Source of the DNA: Pseudomonadales bacterium
Lineage (GTDB): Bacteria > Pseudomonadota > Gammaproteobacteria > Pseudomonadales > Azotimanducaceae
DNA: 39,113 bases
NCBI GenBank assembly: GCA_022825925.1
Contig: JAJDVW010000178.1
Location: 1-39,113 of the forward strand
Direction: 5' to 3'
Shown: in pieces, positions 19,601-26,438 of the stretch
How positions within the stretch are numbered: position 1 is the stretch's first letter
How the letters are laid out: each line of letters starts with the position of its first letter
Made by a program: the position numbers and the translations under genes
Notes under the pieces: generated by a model
What the model saw: only the letters and a program-made list of their open reading frames with translations
Database searches by the model: none
What the model was told of the DNA's origin: nothing

Positions 19601-20348
19601 TGGCCGTCCAGGCGCGCGTGTCCGCGTCCCAGGCGGCGAGCGCGGCACCCGCCGCTTCGAGCTCCCGCCCCCACGCTCCGCCGGCGTCGTCCTCCATGAG
19701 CGTCACGAACACCCGCACATCGGCGCTCGGCTGCCCGGCCTCCGGATTCCCGCCGAAGCCGGCGAGCTTGACCTCCCGCGGCACCGCGCCGAGCCCGGAG
19801 ACCTCGTCCAGCGCTGCGACCCCCTCCAGCGCCGCGCGGTTCCCGGGCAGCCGCGCCCGGATCAGACGGCCGGAAGCACCGACGACTCTACCGCCCAGCG
19901 AGGCAAGCGACCGCTCCAGGACTTCCCGCGACGCTCCCGGCGCGAGTTCCACGTAGCCGAACGTCCAGTCCCGCCCCATCCCGGCCGCCCGTGCGGCAAG
20001 GACATCGACCGCGTCCGGCGACCGCAGCCAGTGCGGCCCGGAACCGGTGGCGGCGGTTGGCATGATCGCGCCGCCCACCGCCATCCGGCCGTGGTGCCGC
20101 GCCAACGAGTAGCCGTCGGGCGCAACCCGACGATCCGGCGGGGGCTCCACCACGCGATCGGAGGGGGCTGTTCGAACGCCGTTCGCGGCGGTCCGGTGGG
20201 ACATGCTCTCCGCCGGTTCCGGGGCCGATGCCGCATCGCCCGATGCCGCCATACCGCCATTCGGCTCCCGCGCGGTGTCCCAACGGAGGACGGCGATCCC
20301 CAGGACGAGGAGCCCCAACGTCGCCATGCCGACGCGCGTCGAAATCAT
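13617..20348 (-). CDS. Giant secreted subtilisin-like serine protease (S8) with repeat tail
   Basis: The ATG at 20348 has GAGGAG 8 bp upstream and starts a signal-like MISTRVGMATLGLLVLGIAV; the product is 2243 residues. The S8 triad is intact: Asp314 (GVMDTGLN), His359 (NHGTHVTG) and Ser536 (NGTSMAAPS). A propeptide-like region precedes it. After the catalytic domain come a jelly-roll/PPC-like domain (about 610-740), four repeats starting NDxF(A/G)xA (near 881, 1010, 1145, 1281), a beta-propeller-like region with LGLSVFERDREMGG and ILVFERVATPAN repeats (about 1406-1752), two CARDB domains (about 1757-1985) ending NNCS, a PPC domain, a poly-Gly linker and a Cys-bearing C-terminal domain. It is probably exported to degrade protein outside the cell. 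It converges on the M8/barrel pair and is divergent from the TonB receptor. Confidence 0.9.
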   Translation of the reverse strand: MISTRVGMATLGLLVLGIAVLRWDTAREPNGGMAASGDAASAPEPAESMSHRTAANGVRTAPSDRVVEPPPDRRVAPDGYSLARHHGRMAVGGAIMPTAATGSGPHWLRSPDAVDVLAARAAGMGRDWTFGYVELAPGASREVLERSLASLGGRVVGASGRLIRARLPGNRAALEGVAALDEVSGLGAVPREVKLAGFGGNPEAGQPSADVRVFVTLMEDDAGGAWGRELEAAGAALAAWDADTRAWTATALPEVVRELAGLDFVAAVEPVGEVRAMNDTAVPAMGADALYALAGSAGVFSGKAGASVPVGVMDTGLNLNHPDIRENRDSICGAYFTFAQDEEDARVEEEDLWIDERNHGTHVTGTILGGGVDEPRFAGMAPGVRHIRFAKVLHSTGFGSNEMTRRGMDWLALDSECGGPAARPLVVNMSLSTSGPYWEGRSVDERKLDSTVWKHGQLYVVAQSNAGETGFSNYGSAKNSLAVGAVHDTGGHATFTSLGPTRDGRLAPQVSGTGVHVHSARGGGSPGGYERFNGTSMAAPSVAGVAALLMDALPAHQGNPALTRARLMASAIRPDAWLKDPGAFPLDNSGGPGTLQYVYGLGKASARTAALDRDAADGWRSGSAVAEPVDGEYAYVDIDVPAGASRLDLVMTWDEPPADTISTAVLNDLDLWLDRDADCGGAECGEHSSTSRIDNVEWIVVRNPTPGTYRAKVAARAVYTAAPRAALAWTVIRGPSTPQLRVDAKPRALDADAVRDLRVSVSVDGYVAAGTRLAIDCRGEERSIMCDGVEIESAAVALDDGSWRELEIPEPLDGRANESLFFGVWFSLGELAAGETTDVRLRVRTTGAEPAQLRLAADAWNAAAAVALVDLGAGVARTPASANDDFGEAEEIEGSEGSVELDLFAATAETGEPGLASHPFVRRPASSVWYRWTAPSSEIVHFGIGRPGGAASEHARVAAFEGDLPASLAEVADDRFNVSFQAEAGRSYRVRVASFERSEDLELHWSTGRPANDDFAAAAQLEGVSGEIETRTAGATLERGESWASLAGTVWYRWTAPEDGDYSFQTVVRHEDGGVVFGPGYIPSLMVFRGNDIGKLRLAATFPRHGDRNFTARAGEEFRIAAAHGSERSSAPFMLEWNRTSLKPVDNDTFAEADALTGTMSAEIRVDSDSTVEPGEPDETGVRTRWWKWEAPENGRYTWRLEHRLRGNDGHQLQVRAFAGNSLEELNLVGAAGPLAPREFAVDVAAGETLHLASGFPAEGPDAFVVGRALGELEWGPTPVNDGRARTAVLDSAYGALSGSNRFATTDAGVRTEVVGRSAVWWTFEAPEDGWYRFSAGGDGGPWALTVFDGDGVDMKASSRWQRAEGDGAAVLFYAEAGSRHAVSLGTVGGGTGGGFTLRWDTADPPLWLRYAGRLADGYRDGRDQPVEIRMPGELVFGGEALYLASGLGLSVFERDREMGGLSFVQLVDDDLEHASLAWDGDRSRLLAHDCGTWRSFEIEDGGPAVAAPVDLSVADDPARCGRLLVHPEGTFAYRIGEFRVDAFAIEDDDGLRFTTDYHVGVATGAALSADGLLYVAAVGRLITLQTDAESGNLLAIDADAPLRDPSWQPKPLVAVGGDGTLLFVADGEATHAFSLEKPLDPERLATLPRTFASDRWGRAIRTSCVLAAARGASALDVFCAGGGYVAEWRSGERTLVEAERVEAGTSDRFNDLVPEFGRPLGLAASPDGRHVYVSTRQGILVFERVATPANAERLALPDGPDLVVVRATVDDPAPLHGRLFRFDATVRNRGSARSDSSILRFYRSSDATVDAGDDEVATRHVTRLAPGDDADISAPITAPSSAGAYYYGVCVDAVDEESHTANNCSRGVEIRVAAPDLVVEAPAVDDATPEAGASFTLSVTVRNSGDGRSVGARTVRYYRSGDASVSSDDTQVGTDVVGSLQPGAESDESIRLTAPSRAGRYYYGACVEAVGGESDTRNNCSTGVAVEVEASDDGGGGGGSADDHGDTFASASVVAVPSTTDGALEEGGDRDYFRVEITQGGTYSAETTGSTDTYGTVFDGDGLELETDDNGGSGANFRIEEDLDPGTYYVEVRGFSPSTTGTYELVLGASGGGGGGGGDSYCRPDDVVQPGGECEIYRTTFTFDVDANGRGCLRAGGFLSCSGSRLSIRNTTINGVRITFVADRNSDSSWMIDECRSEALTRRMQAAVGHRLRVPHAGDPTLERGNADRAQKKYLRSTATAQ

Positions 20349-20552
20349 TCCGCGTCTCCTCTCGCAGCGGAGAAGGGAGGTTTGAACTGCCGTGCCGGGC
20401 AGCGGAGCGTAACGTACCGCCCTGCTGATCGGCGTCGGCGGGCCCAAGATCCAATCTCGCAGGACCTGAACCCAGAGCCCCGGCTACCACCGGGACCTTG
20501 ACCTTCTGGACCCCGTGACTTTACCTGAGGCGCGCCCTACGCGCTTCTCCCC

Positions 20553-20590
20553 ACTGCAACACTCCCCACTGCAACAAGACGCGTTGCAGT
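20553..20590. promoter_or_regulatory. ACTGCAAC boxes and hairpin before the TonB receptor gene
   Basis: ACTGCAAC occurs at 20553-20560 and 20568-20575 (15 bp apart, inside a repeated CCCCACTGCAACA) and inverted as GTTGCAGT at 20583-20590. The second and third copies form a perfect 8-bp hairpin with a 7-base loop, 11 bp before the ATG at 20602. This lies in the 250-bp region between the divergent subtilase and receptor genes. It could be an operator array or a leader hairpin that limits translation. If the receptor instead started at the GTG at 20515, these bases would be coding. Confidence 0.45.
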
Positions 20591-20601
20591 ACGCTTTGCC
20601 G

Positions 20602-23538
20602 ATGCTGAGATCACTTCGCGGCGAACGCGCCGGGAGTCGACGGGCGTCGTCCTCGACCGCGTTCCCGCCGCCAGCGGTTCGCCGCGTCCACGCCCATTGC
20701 CTCCTCGCGGTGCTCGCCGCCGTCGGCCCCCCGGTCGCGGCGTCGGAAGCCGCAGGGGAGCACTACGGCGAGGGCGTCATCGAGGAGATCGTGGTGATCG
20801 GCTCGCTCATCAAGCGGCGCACGGTCTACGACGGCAGGGCGCCCGTGCAGACGCTGGATGCGGAACTCTTCGAGGCCACCGGCGCGGCGCGGCCCGTGGA
20901 CGTGCTGAAGAACCTCACGGCCAACACGGGCTCGACGCTCGCCACCGAACAGAACTACCTCCAGGGCACGTCGCAGTTCAGCCTGCGCGGACTCGGCCTG
21001 TCCTCGACCCTGACCCTCGTCAACGGCCGGCGCGCCGGCGTCGCCCCCGTGTCCAACGACGTGGGCCACAGCTTCTTCGACATCAACACACTGCCCCTCG
21101 CGATGATCGAGAGGATCGAGATCCTCCGCGACGGCGCCTCGACGACGTACGGGTCCCAGGCCGTGGCCGGCGTCGCCAACGTGGTGACGCGCACGGGCTT
21201 CGAGGGCTTCGAAATCTCCGCCGGCTACCGGGACGCCAGCAACCGGGCGTACGACCTGGGTTTCGCCTCCGGCTTCGCCATTCCCCGGGGGCACGTCAAT
21301 GTCTACGGCGCCCAATACAGACAGGACGAGAACTTCCGCACCGACTTCGACTGGCTGGTCTCCCGCGCCGTCGACCCCGACGGCGACGGGGACATCGTCG
21401 AAGGGTCCTTCGATTCGGGGCGCGGGGCGCCCGGCAGCCTGCGCCGCGCCGTGGCGAACGCCGACGGCACGTTCTCGCCGTTCCAGGTGCACGGCCTCGA
21501 CGCGCCGCGCTTCCCCGACGCGGACTGCCGGGCGGCGGGCGGCTACCCCAGCGGTTCGCTGTGCCGCATGGACTTCTCGGACCAGCGCACCAGCATCGCC
21601 GCCGAGCAGCGCACGCAACTCTTCGCGGAGGCCGAGTTCGACGCGAGCGACCGGCTTTCCCTGTTCGCGGAGCTCGGTCATTCCGACAACCGGGTGACCG
21701 ACCGCGTCGGCAACATGCTGCTGTTCAACGGCAACGTGGAGCGCACCAACGAGTTCTTCGTGCCCGCCCACCACCCGTTCAACTTCTGGACGGACCCGGA
21801 CGGCGACGGCGTCCTGACCTACGTGCCGCCGCAGGAGTGGCGGCCGGCCGTCCACGAGGCCGTCGACCTCGGCTTCTTCGGCCGGCCCCTGGGCGCCGAG
21901 GCCAACGGGGACAACGCGGGCCACGAGCGGCGCGAGTACGAGAACCTGCGCGCGCTGGTGGGGGTCACGGCGCGCCTCTCCGAGACCTGGACGGGAACCG
22001 CGCACTACACGCGCGCGCAGTCGAAGCTGAGCGTCGCGGCGGACCGCCACTGGGTGGCGGCGGAGTTCGCCCGCGTCCTGCTCGAAGGTCTGTGGAACCC
22101 CTTCGGTACACGCCTGACCGCGCCCGATCTCGTAACCCCCAAGAACGCGGCGGACGACGGCGTGCCCGCCCACCTGCTCGGCAGGCGTGCGGCGAACGAC
22201 GCCGCGACGCTGGCGCGCTTCAGCAGCACCCGGGTCGAGAGCGCCGAAACGGTGCAGCGCGTCGCGGAGGCGGTCCTCTCCGGCGACCTGCCGGAGTGGC
22301 GCGGGCACGGCATGGCGCTGGCCCTCGGCGCCCAGCACCGGGCCCTCGACTACGGACTCGTGCCGGATCCGCTGAACGCCGCCGGCGGCGGCCCGCGGGC
22401 GATCCGCGAGTTTCCGGCCCGGACCGACCAGGAGGTCTGGGCGCTGTTCGCCGAGCACCTCACGACGTTCGGCAAACTCGCCGAGGTGCAGCTCGCCCTG
22501 CGCCACGAGCACTACGACCGCGCCGGCGCGACTACGGACCCGAAGGTCGCCGCGCAGGCGTTCGTCACGGACTGGCTCTCCCTGCGCAGTTCCTGGGGTA
22601 CGTCCTTCCAGGCGCCGAGCGTCTTCCAGACGGCCGGCAACCGGGCCGTGAGGACGCTCAGCGATCCCTTTCGTTTCGACGGCCAGGGCCGCGGCCAGTG
22701 CACCGTCGCGCCCACCGGGGAGATCGTCGAGCGGGGCGACAACTTCGCCATGAGCGCGGTGTTGCGCGGCGCGACGCTCCGACCCCAGTCCGCCCGCCTC
22801 GCGAACTTCGGCCTGCTGCTGCAGCCCGCCCCGGACCTCGGGGTCAGCCTCGACTACTGGACCATGCACTACCGCGACGTCATCGCGCAGCGGCGGAGTT
22901 TCCAGGCCATTCTCGACGACGACTGCCGCGACGACGGCCGCCCCAACGACCCCCGGGTGCAACGCGACTCCTCCGGACAGCTCAGCGTGGTGACCACCGA
23001 CTACGAGAACATCGCGCGCGTGCGCACGGAGGGCCTGGACCTGAACGCCCACTACGACGTCGAGGCGCCGTTCGGGGACCTGCGGCTGCGCGCCGATGCC
23101 ACGCTGCTGACGAAGTTCGCCGTCGACGCGGCCGGCGGCGGATTCGAGGACAAGCTCGGCACGCGCAACGACACCAACGGCTTCGGCCCCACGCCGGAGC
23201 TGCGCTTCAACCTCGGCATCTCCTGGATCCGCGGCCGCCACGGCGCGAGCTTGACGCTGCGCCACATCGACGCCTACCTGAACGACGAAGTGGCGTCATT
23301 GCCCGAGATCGACCCCTGGACCACCGTGGACGTAAGCTACGCCTACAGCTTCCCGGATGTCTTCGGCGGCGAGGCGACCGTCTCCGTCGGCGCCAACAAC
23401 GCGACCGACGAGGACCCGCCGCCCCTGCCCAGCGGCCGGGACGGACCGCAGCGCTACAACCTTCGGCCCGGCTTCGACGGTTTCGTGCACGACATCAAGG
23501 GCCGCGAGTCGTACGTCAGGTTCCGGTGGCGGTGGTAG
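20602..23538 (+). CDS. TonB-dependent outer-membrane receptor
   Basis: A 978-residue receptor from ATG 20602 (an in-frame GTG at 20515 would add 29 residues without signal character). After a signal peptide (HAHCLLAVLAAVGPPVAASE) comes a TonB-box-like EEIVVIGSLI (61-70). The plug domain has VDVLKNLTANTGS, FSLRGLGLSSTLTLVNGRRA and IERIEILRDGASTTYGSQAV. The barrel ends in SYVRFRWRW with a terminal aromatic residue. The family imports siderophores, vitamins, glycans or peptides using TonB energy. This subgroup, with an N-terminal V(I/T)GS(L/R)I segment, is common in proteobacteria that take up carbohydrates or peptides. Being divergent from a giant subtilase suggests uptake of proteolysis products, but ligand is unproven. 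Confidence 0.9.
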   Translation: MLRSLRGERAGSRRASSSTAFPPPAVRRVHAHCLLAVLAAVGPPVAASEAAGEHYGEGVIEEIVVIGSLIKRRTVYDGRAPVQTLDAELFEATGAARPVDVLKNLTANTGSTLATEQNYLQGTSQFSLRGLGLSSTLTLVNGRRAGVAPVSNDVGHSFFDINTLPLAMIERIEILRDGASTTYGSQAVAGVANVVTRTGFEGFEISAGYRDASNRAYDLGFASGFAIPRGHVNVYGAQYRQDENFRTDFDWLVSRAVDPDGDGDIVEGSFDSGRGAPGSLRRAVANADGTFSPFQVHGLDAPRFPDADCRAAGGYPSGSLCRMDFSDQRTSIAAEQRTQLFAEAEFDASDRLSLFAELGHSDNRVTDRVGNMLLFNGNVERTNEFFVPAHHPFNFWTDPDGDGVLTYVPPQEWRPAVHEAVDLGFFGRPLGAEANGDNAGHERREYENLRALVGVTARLSETWTGTAHYTRAQSKLSVAADRHWVAAEFARVLLEGLWNPFGTRLTAPDLVTPKNAADDGVPAHLLGRRAANDAATLARFSSTRVESAETVQRVAEAVLSGDLPEWRGHGMALALGAQHRALDYGLVPDPLNAAGGGPRAIREFPARTDQEVWALFAEHLTTFGKLAEVQLALRHEHYDRAGATTDPKVAAQAFVTDWLSLRSSWGTSFQAPSVFQTAGNRAVRTLSDPFRFDGQGRGQCTVAPTGEIVERGDNFAMSAVLRGATLRPQSARLANFGLLLQPAPDLGVSLDYWTMHYRDVIAQRRSFQAILDDDCRDDGRPNDPRVQRDSSGQLSVVTTDYENIARVRTEGLDLNAHYDVEAPFGDLRLRADATLLTKFAVDAAGGGFEDKLGTRNDTNGFGPTPELRFNLGISWIRGRHGASLTLRHIDAYLNDEVASLPEIDPWTTVDVSYAYSFPDVFGGEATVSVGANNATDEDPPPLPSGRDGPQRYNLRPGFDGFVHDIKGRESYVRFRWRW

Positions 23539-23591
23539 CGGCGCGGGAGGGCCACCGCGACCTTTCGGCAGACAGCCGATGCCATCCTGCC

Positions 23592-23619
23592 CGCCGCCTG
23601 TCCGCCGCCTGTCCGCCGC
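23592..23619. repeat. Short tandem repeat CCGCCGCCTGT
   Basis: An 11-bp unit (CCGCCGCCTGT) is repeated about 2.5 times in the gap between the TonB receptor and the next SDR. No function is evident. Confidence 0.5.
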
Positions 23620-23710
23620 AGGGCTGCCGGAGGTAGACTGTGACTTGGTGGCCGGTCAGCCGGAGGCTACGGAGTAGATGTCGGCAGCGAGCGTTTCGGA
23701 GGGTGCCCCG

Positions 23711-24622
23711 ATGGACCTGCGCGGGAAGTCCGCCGTCGTCACCGGGGGCGGCAACGGCATCGGCAGGGCGTTGTGCCTTGCGTTCGCGGAGCGGGGCGTC
23801 AACGTGGCCGTCGCGGACATCGAGGCCGATGCCGCGCGTTCGGTGGCGGAGGAAGCGGCCTCGCACGGCGTCCAGAGCCGGGGGCTGGCGGTGGACGTCA
23901 CGGACGAAGCCAGCGTCGCGGCCCTCGCCGAGGCGTCGTGGAGCGCCTTCGGAAGCGTGGAGATCCTCGTCAGCAACGCCGGCGTCATGCATGCACCGTC
24001 GCCCCTGCACGAATGCAACGCCGCCGACTTCGACTGGGTCTTCGCCGTGAACGTGCGCGGCGCGATGAACGGGATTCGGGCGTTCGTGCCGAGATTCGTC
24101 GCGGCGGGCCGCCCGAGCCGCGTGGTGAACACCGCTTCGGAGCACGCCCTCGGCGTCCCCCACATCGGCGGTGGCGTCTACACGGCGTCGAAACACGCCC
24201 TGCTCGGCCTGTCGGACGTGCTGCGCCGCGAACTCCCCGGGCACGTGAAGGTCAGCGTGCTCTGTCCCGGGATCGTCGACTCGACCCTCTGGAGGGCCGG
24301 CGCGCGACGCCAGGCCGAATACGGCGGCCCAACCGCCGCTCCGGAGGCCGGCGGCGCGTTCATGCGCCAGGTCGGAATGCCGGCCGCGGAGGTAGCCGCC
24401 AAGGCGGTGGAAGGCATCGGAAACGGCGACTTCTACATCGTCACCCACCCCCATGCGGTGGACATCGCGCAGCGGCGCTGGGGGGAGGTCGAACGCGCGT
24501 TTGCGCAACAGGCGCCGCGGCGCGAGGGCGACGAGAGGTACGATCTCGAACCGGTGCTGGGTGGGTCGCTGCGGTCCCCGGCGCCGCAGTCCCCGGCCCC
24601 GCCAAAGGAGGCTTCGCCATGA
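23711..24622 (+). CDS. SDR-family oxidoreductase opening the acyl-CoA operon
   Basis: A 303-residue SDR with TGGGNGIGR as cofactor loop, SNAGVM, a catalytic Ser in NTASEHA and the YTASK active site. It is longer than the minimal family, with a C-terminal extension rich in Pro and Ala. GGAGGG lies 7 bp before the ATG at 23711; an in-frame ATG at 23678 adds 11 residues and is a weaker choice. The C-terminal region around VAAKAVEGIGNGDFYIVTH is shared with SDRs linked to fatty-acyl or aromatic catabolism. Its stop overlaps the GST start (ATGA), so these two are translated together. Confidence 0.88.
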   Translation: MDLRGKSAVVTGGGNGIGRALCLAFAERGVNVAVADIEADAARSVAEEAASHGVQSRGLAVDVTDEASVAALAEASWSAFGSVEILVSNAGVMHAPSPLHECNAADFDWVFAVNVRGAMNGIRAFVPRFVAAGRPSRVVNTASEHALGVPHIGGGVYTASKHALLGLSDVLRRELPGHVKVSVLCPGIVDSTLWRAGARRQAEYGGPTAAPEAGGAFMRQVGMPAAEVAAKAVEGIGNGDFYIVTHPHAVDIAQRRWGEVERAFAQQAPRREGDERYDLEPVLGGSLRSPAPQSPAPPKEASP

Positions 24623-25314
24623 TCACCCTGTACCAGTTCTCGACATCCCCCTTCGCGGAGAAGGTGCGTCGCGCGCTCAACTACAAGGGCCTGCCCTTCG
24701 ACATCCACGAGGTCGCCCGCGCCAGGGTGGCCGAGGGCGACTACGAAGACGTGAGCCCGACGGGCAAGTTCCCGTCGATCCGGGACGGCGACACCGTGGT
24801 GTGGGACTCCACCGACATCCTCTACCACCTGGAGAAAACACACGCGGCCCCGCCCATCGTGCCGGCCGGCGCCCGGGACGCCGCACTCGCCCACGCCATC
24901 GAGGAGTGGGCCGACGAGAGCCTCTACTTCTACGAGATGACCATGCGTCTCACCTGGGAGCACAACCTCGACGCCGCGCTCGACGAGTTCGCAAGGTCGC
25001 TGCCGGGCGTGCCGAAGGAGCGGCTCAAGCCCCTGATCGTGGAGGCGACGACCCGGCTCACCGAGGCGCAGGGCGTCGGACGGAAACCGGCAGACCAGGT
25101 GGTTCGCGATGTCGAGCGCCATTTCCAGGCGCTCGACGGTCTGCTCGACGGGCGCGGATGGCTGGTCGGCGACGCACCGTCGATCGCGGACCTCGCGGTG
25201 ATCGCCCAGGTCAACGCGCTGCGCTACGCGCGGGAAGCGGAAGCGGCACTGCGGGAAACCCGCCACGTTGCCGGCTGGATCGCGCGGGTCGACGACGCGG
25301 CGCCGCCGAGCTAA
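24619..25314 (+). CDS. Glutathione S-transferase family protein
   Basis: A 231-residue protein with a thioredoxin-like N-domain (LYQFSTSPFAEKVRRAL, then TGKFPSIRDGDTVVWDST with the cis-Pro and the Asp-Ser/Thr glutathione-binding pair) and an all-helical C-domain containing WLVGDAPSIADLAV. The family attaches glutathione to electrophiles or isomerises them. A strong AAAGGAGG precedes the start by 7 bp, and the ATG overlaps the previous stop. In this setting it may handle a reactive enoyl intermediate, but that is only inferred. Confidence 0.9.
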   Translation: MITLYQFSTSPFAEKVRRALNYKGLPFDIHEVARARVAEGDYEDVSPTGKFPSIRDGDTVVWDSTDILYHLEKTHAAPPIVPAGARDAALAHAIEEWADESLYFYEMTMRLTWEHNLDAALDEFARSLPGVPKERLKPLIVEATTRLTEAQGVGRKPADQVVRDVERHFQALDGLLDGRGWLVGDAPSIADLAVIAQVNALRYAREAEAALRETRHVAGWIARVDDAAPPS

Positions 25315-25411
25315 CCGCGACACCCGCAACACGAGCGCTCACGAGCCCCCCTTGATGCCCCCCGGCCGGCCCTGCTAGCTTGCGGCCAACGCGGGTCGTC
25401 CGGCGGAGGCC

Positions 25412-25948
25412 ATGAGCGAATTCGAGGAGATGCTGGAGAGCGCCGTCCCGCGGCGCCGCGGTCGGGGCTACCACGACTTCGAGGTGGGCGAAGTCATCCG
25501 GCATCACTGGGGCCGCACCGTCACCGAGGCCGACGCGATCCAGTTCTGCCACCTGACCCTCGCGTACAACCCGCTGTACTTCAACCGCGAGTACGCGCAT
25601 GCCCTAGGCCATCCGGACATCGTGGTGAACCCGCAACTGGTGTTCAACGTCGTCCTCGGGCTTACGGTGGAGGTCTGTTCGGAGAGCCTCGGCGGTCCGT
25701 TCCTGGGCGTCGACGGCGTCGAGTATCTCGAACCGGTCTATCCCGGCGACACGCTCACCGCGGTGTCCACGACCGAGGCGAAGCGCGAGTCCCGCTCGAC
25801 GGACGGCCGGGGGGTGGTCACCTGGCACAACGAGGGATTCAACCAGCACGGCGCCAAGGTCATCGAGTTCCGCCGTTCCAACCTCGCGATCTGGAAGGGC
25901 CGCATGGGCGAGCCCGGGCGGGCGAGGCAAGTGCGCGATGATGGGTAG
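25412..25948 (+). CDS. MaoC-like hydratase-fold protein, altered active site
   Basis: A 178-residue single hot-dog protein of the MaoC family. It starts FEVGEVIRHHWGRTVTEADA and contains LAYNPLYFNREYAHALGHPD. Relative to (R)-specific enoyl-CoA hydratase, whose catalytic pair lies in DxxNPLH, this protein has Ala51 and Tyr56 at the Asp and His positions, so by eye both catalytic residues are changed. The next gene, also MaoC-like, overlaps it by 11 bp and keeps a His. The two probably form a heteromer, or this one acts on an unusual substrate. GGAGG precedes the ATG at 25412; a new promoter may lie in the 97-bp gap upstream. Confidence 0.85.
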   Translation: MSEFEEMLESAVPRRRGRGYHDFEVGEVIRHHWGRTVTEADAIQFCHLTLAYNPLYFNREYAHALGHPDIVVNPQLVFNVVLGLTVEVCSESLGGPFLGVDGVEYLEPVYPGDTLTAVSTTEAKRESRSTDGRGVVTWHNEGFNQHGAKVIEFRRSNLAIWKGRMGEPGRARQVRDDG

Positions 25949-26438
25949 GCTCGCGGACCTCACCAGCCCCGACAACTACTTCGAGGACTTCGAGGTGGGC
26001 CAGACGATCCGGCACGCCCGGGGCAAGACGGTGACGGAGCTCGAGAACGTCAACATCACCAACATGGTGATGAACACGGCCCAGGGACATTTCAACCTGG
26101 ACCAGATGGAGAAGTCGGCGGTCGGCAAGATCCTCTGCTACGGCGGGGTGAACTTCTCGATCGTGCTCGGCCTCGCTTCGCAGGACACCGTGGAGAACGC
26201 GCTCGCGGAGCTGTCCCTCGACAAGATCCGCCTGCGGACCATGGTGTTCCACGGCGACACCCTGTACGCATACTCGCGCGTGCTCGAGAAGCGCGACGCG
26301 GACCGCGACGACGCCGGGATCGTGGTGTTCAAGCACTGGGGCGCCAACCAGAACCGGGAACTGGTCGTGGAGCTCGAGCGCACCGCGCTCATCAAGCGGA
26401 AGAGCCACTGGCTGGACCGTCGGGAGGAAACCGCATGA
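25938..26438 (+). CDS. MaoC-like hydratase, mesaconyl-CoA hydratase-like
   Basis: A 166-residue MaoC-fold protein opening with FEDFEVGQTIRHARGKTVTE and carrying MNTAQGHFNLDQ. His51 aligns by eye with the catalytic His of the family, while Asn46 stands at the Asp position. An NTxxxHF arrangement is also found in mesaconyl-CoA/itaconyl-CoA hydratases, which add water across branched C5 enoyl-CoA dicarboxylates. A CitE-like lyase gene directly follows with ATGA overlap, the order expected for a hydratase feeding a malyl-CoA-type lyase. Exact substrate is inferred. Confidence 0.82.
   Translation: MMGRLADLTSPDNYFEDFEVGQTIRHARGKTVTELENVNITNMVMNTAQGHFNLDQMEKSAVGKILCYGGVNFSIVLGLASQDTVENALAELSLDKIRLRTMVFHGDTLYAYSRVLEKRDADRDDAGIVVFKHWGANQNRELVVELERTALIKRKSHWLDRREETA

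Noticed and set aside
20611..23265. Long minus-strand frame opposite the TonB receptor
   Set aside because: No domains and Arg/Val/Gly-rich composition; the plus strand is a textbook receptor.
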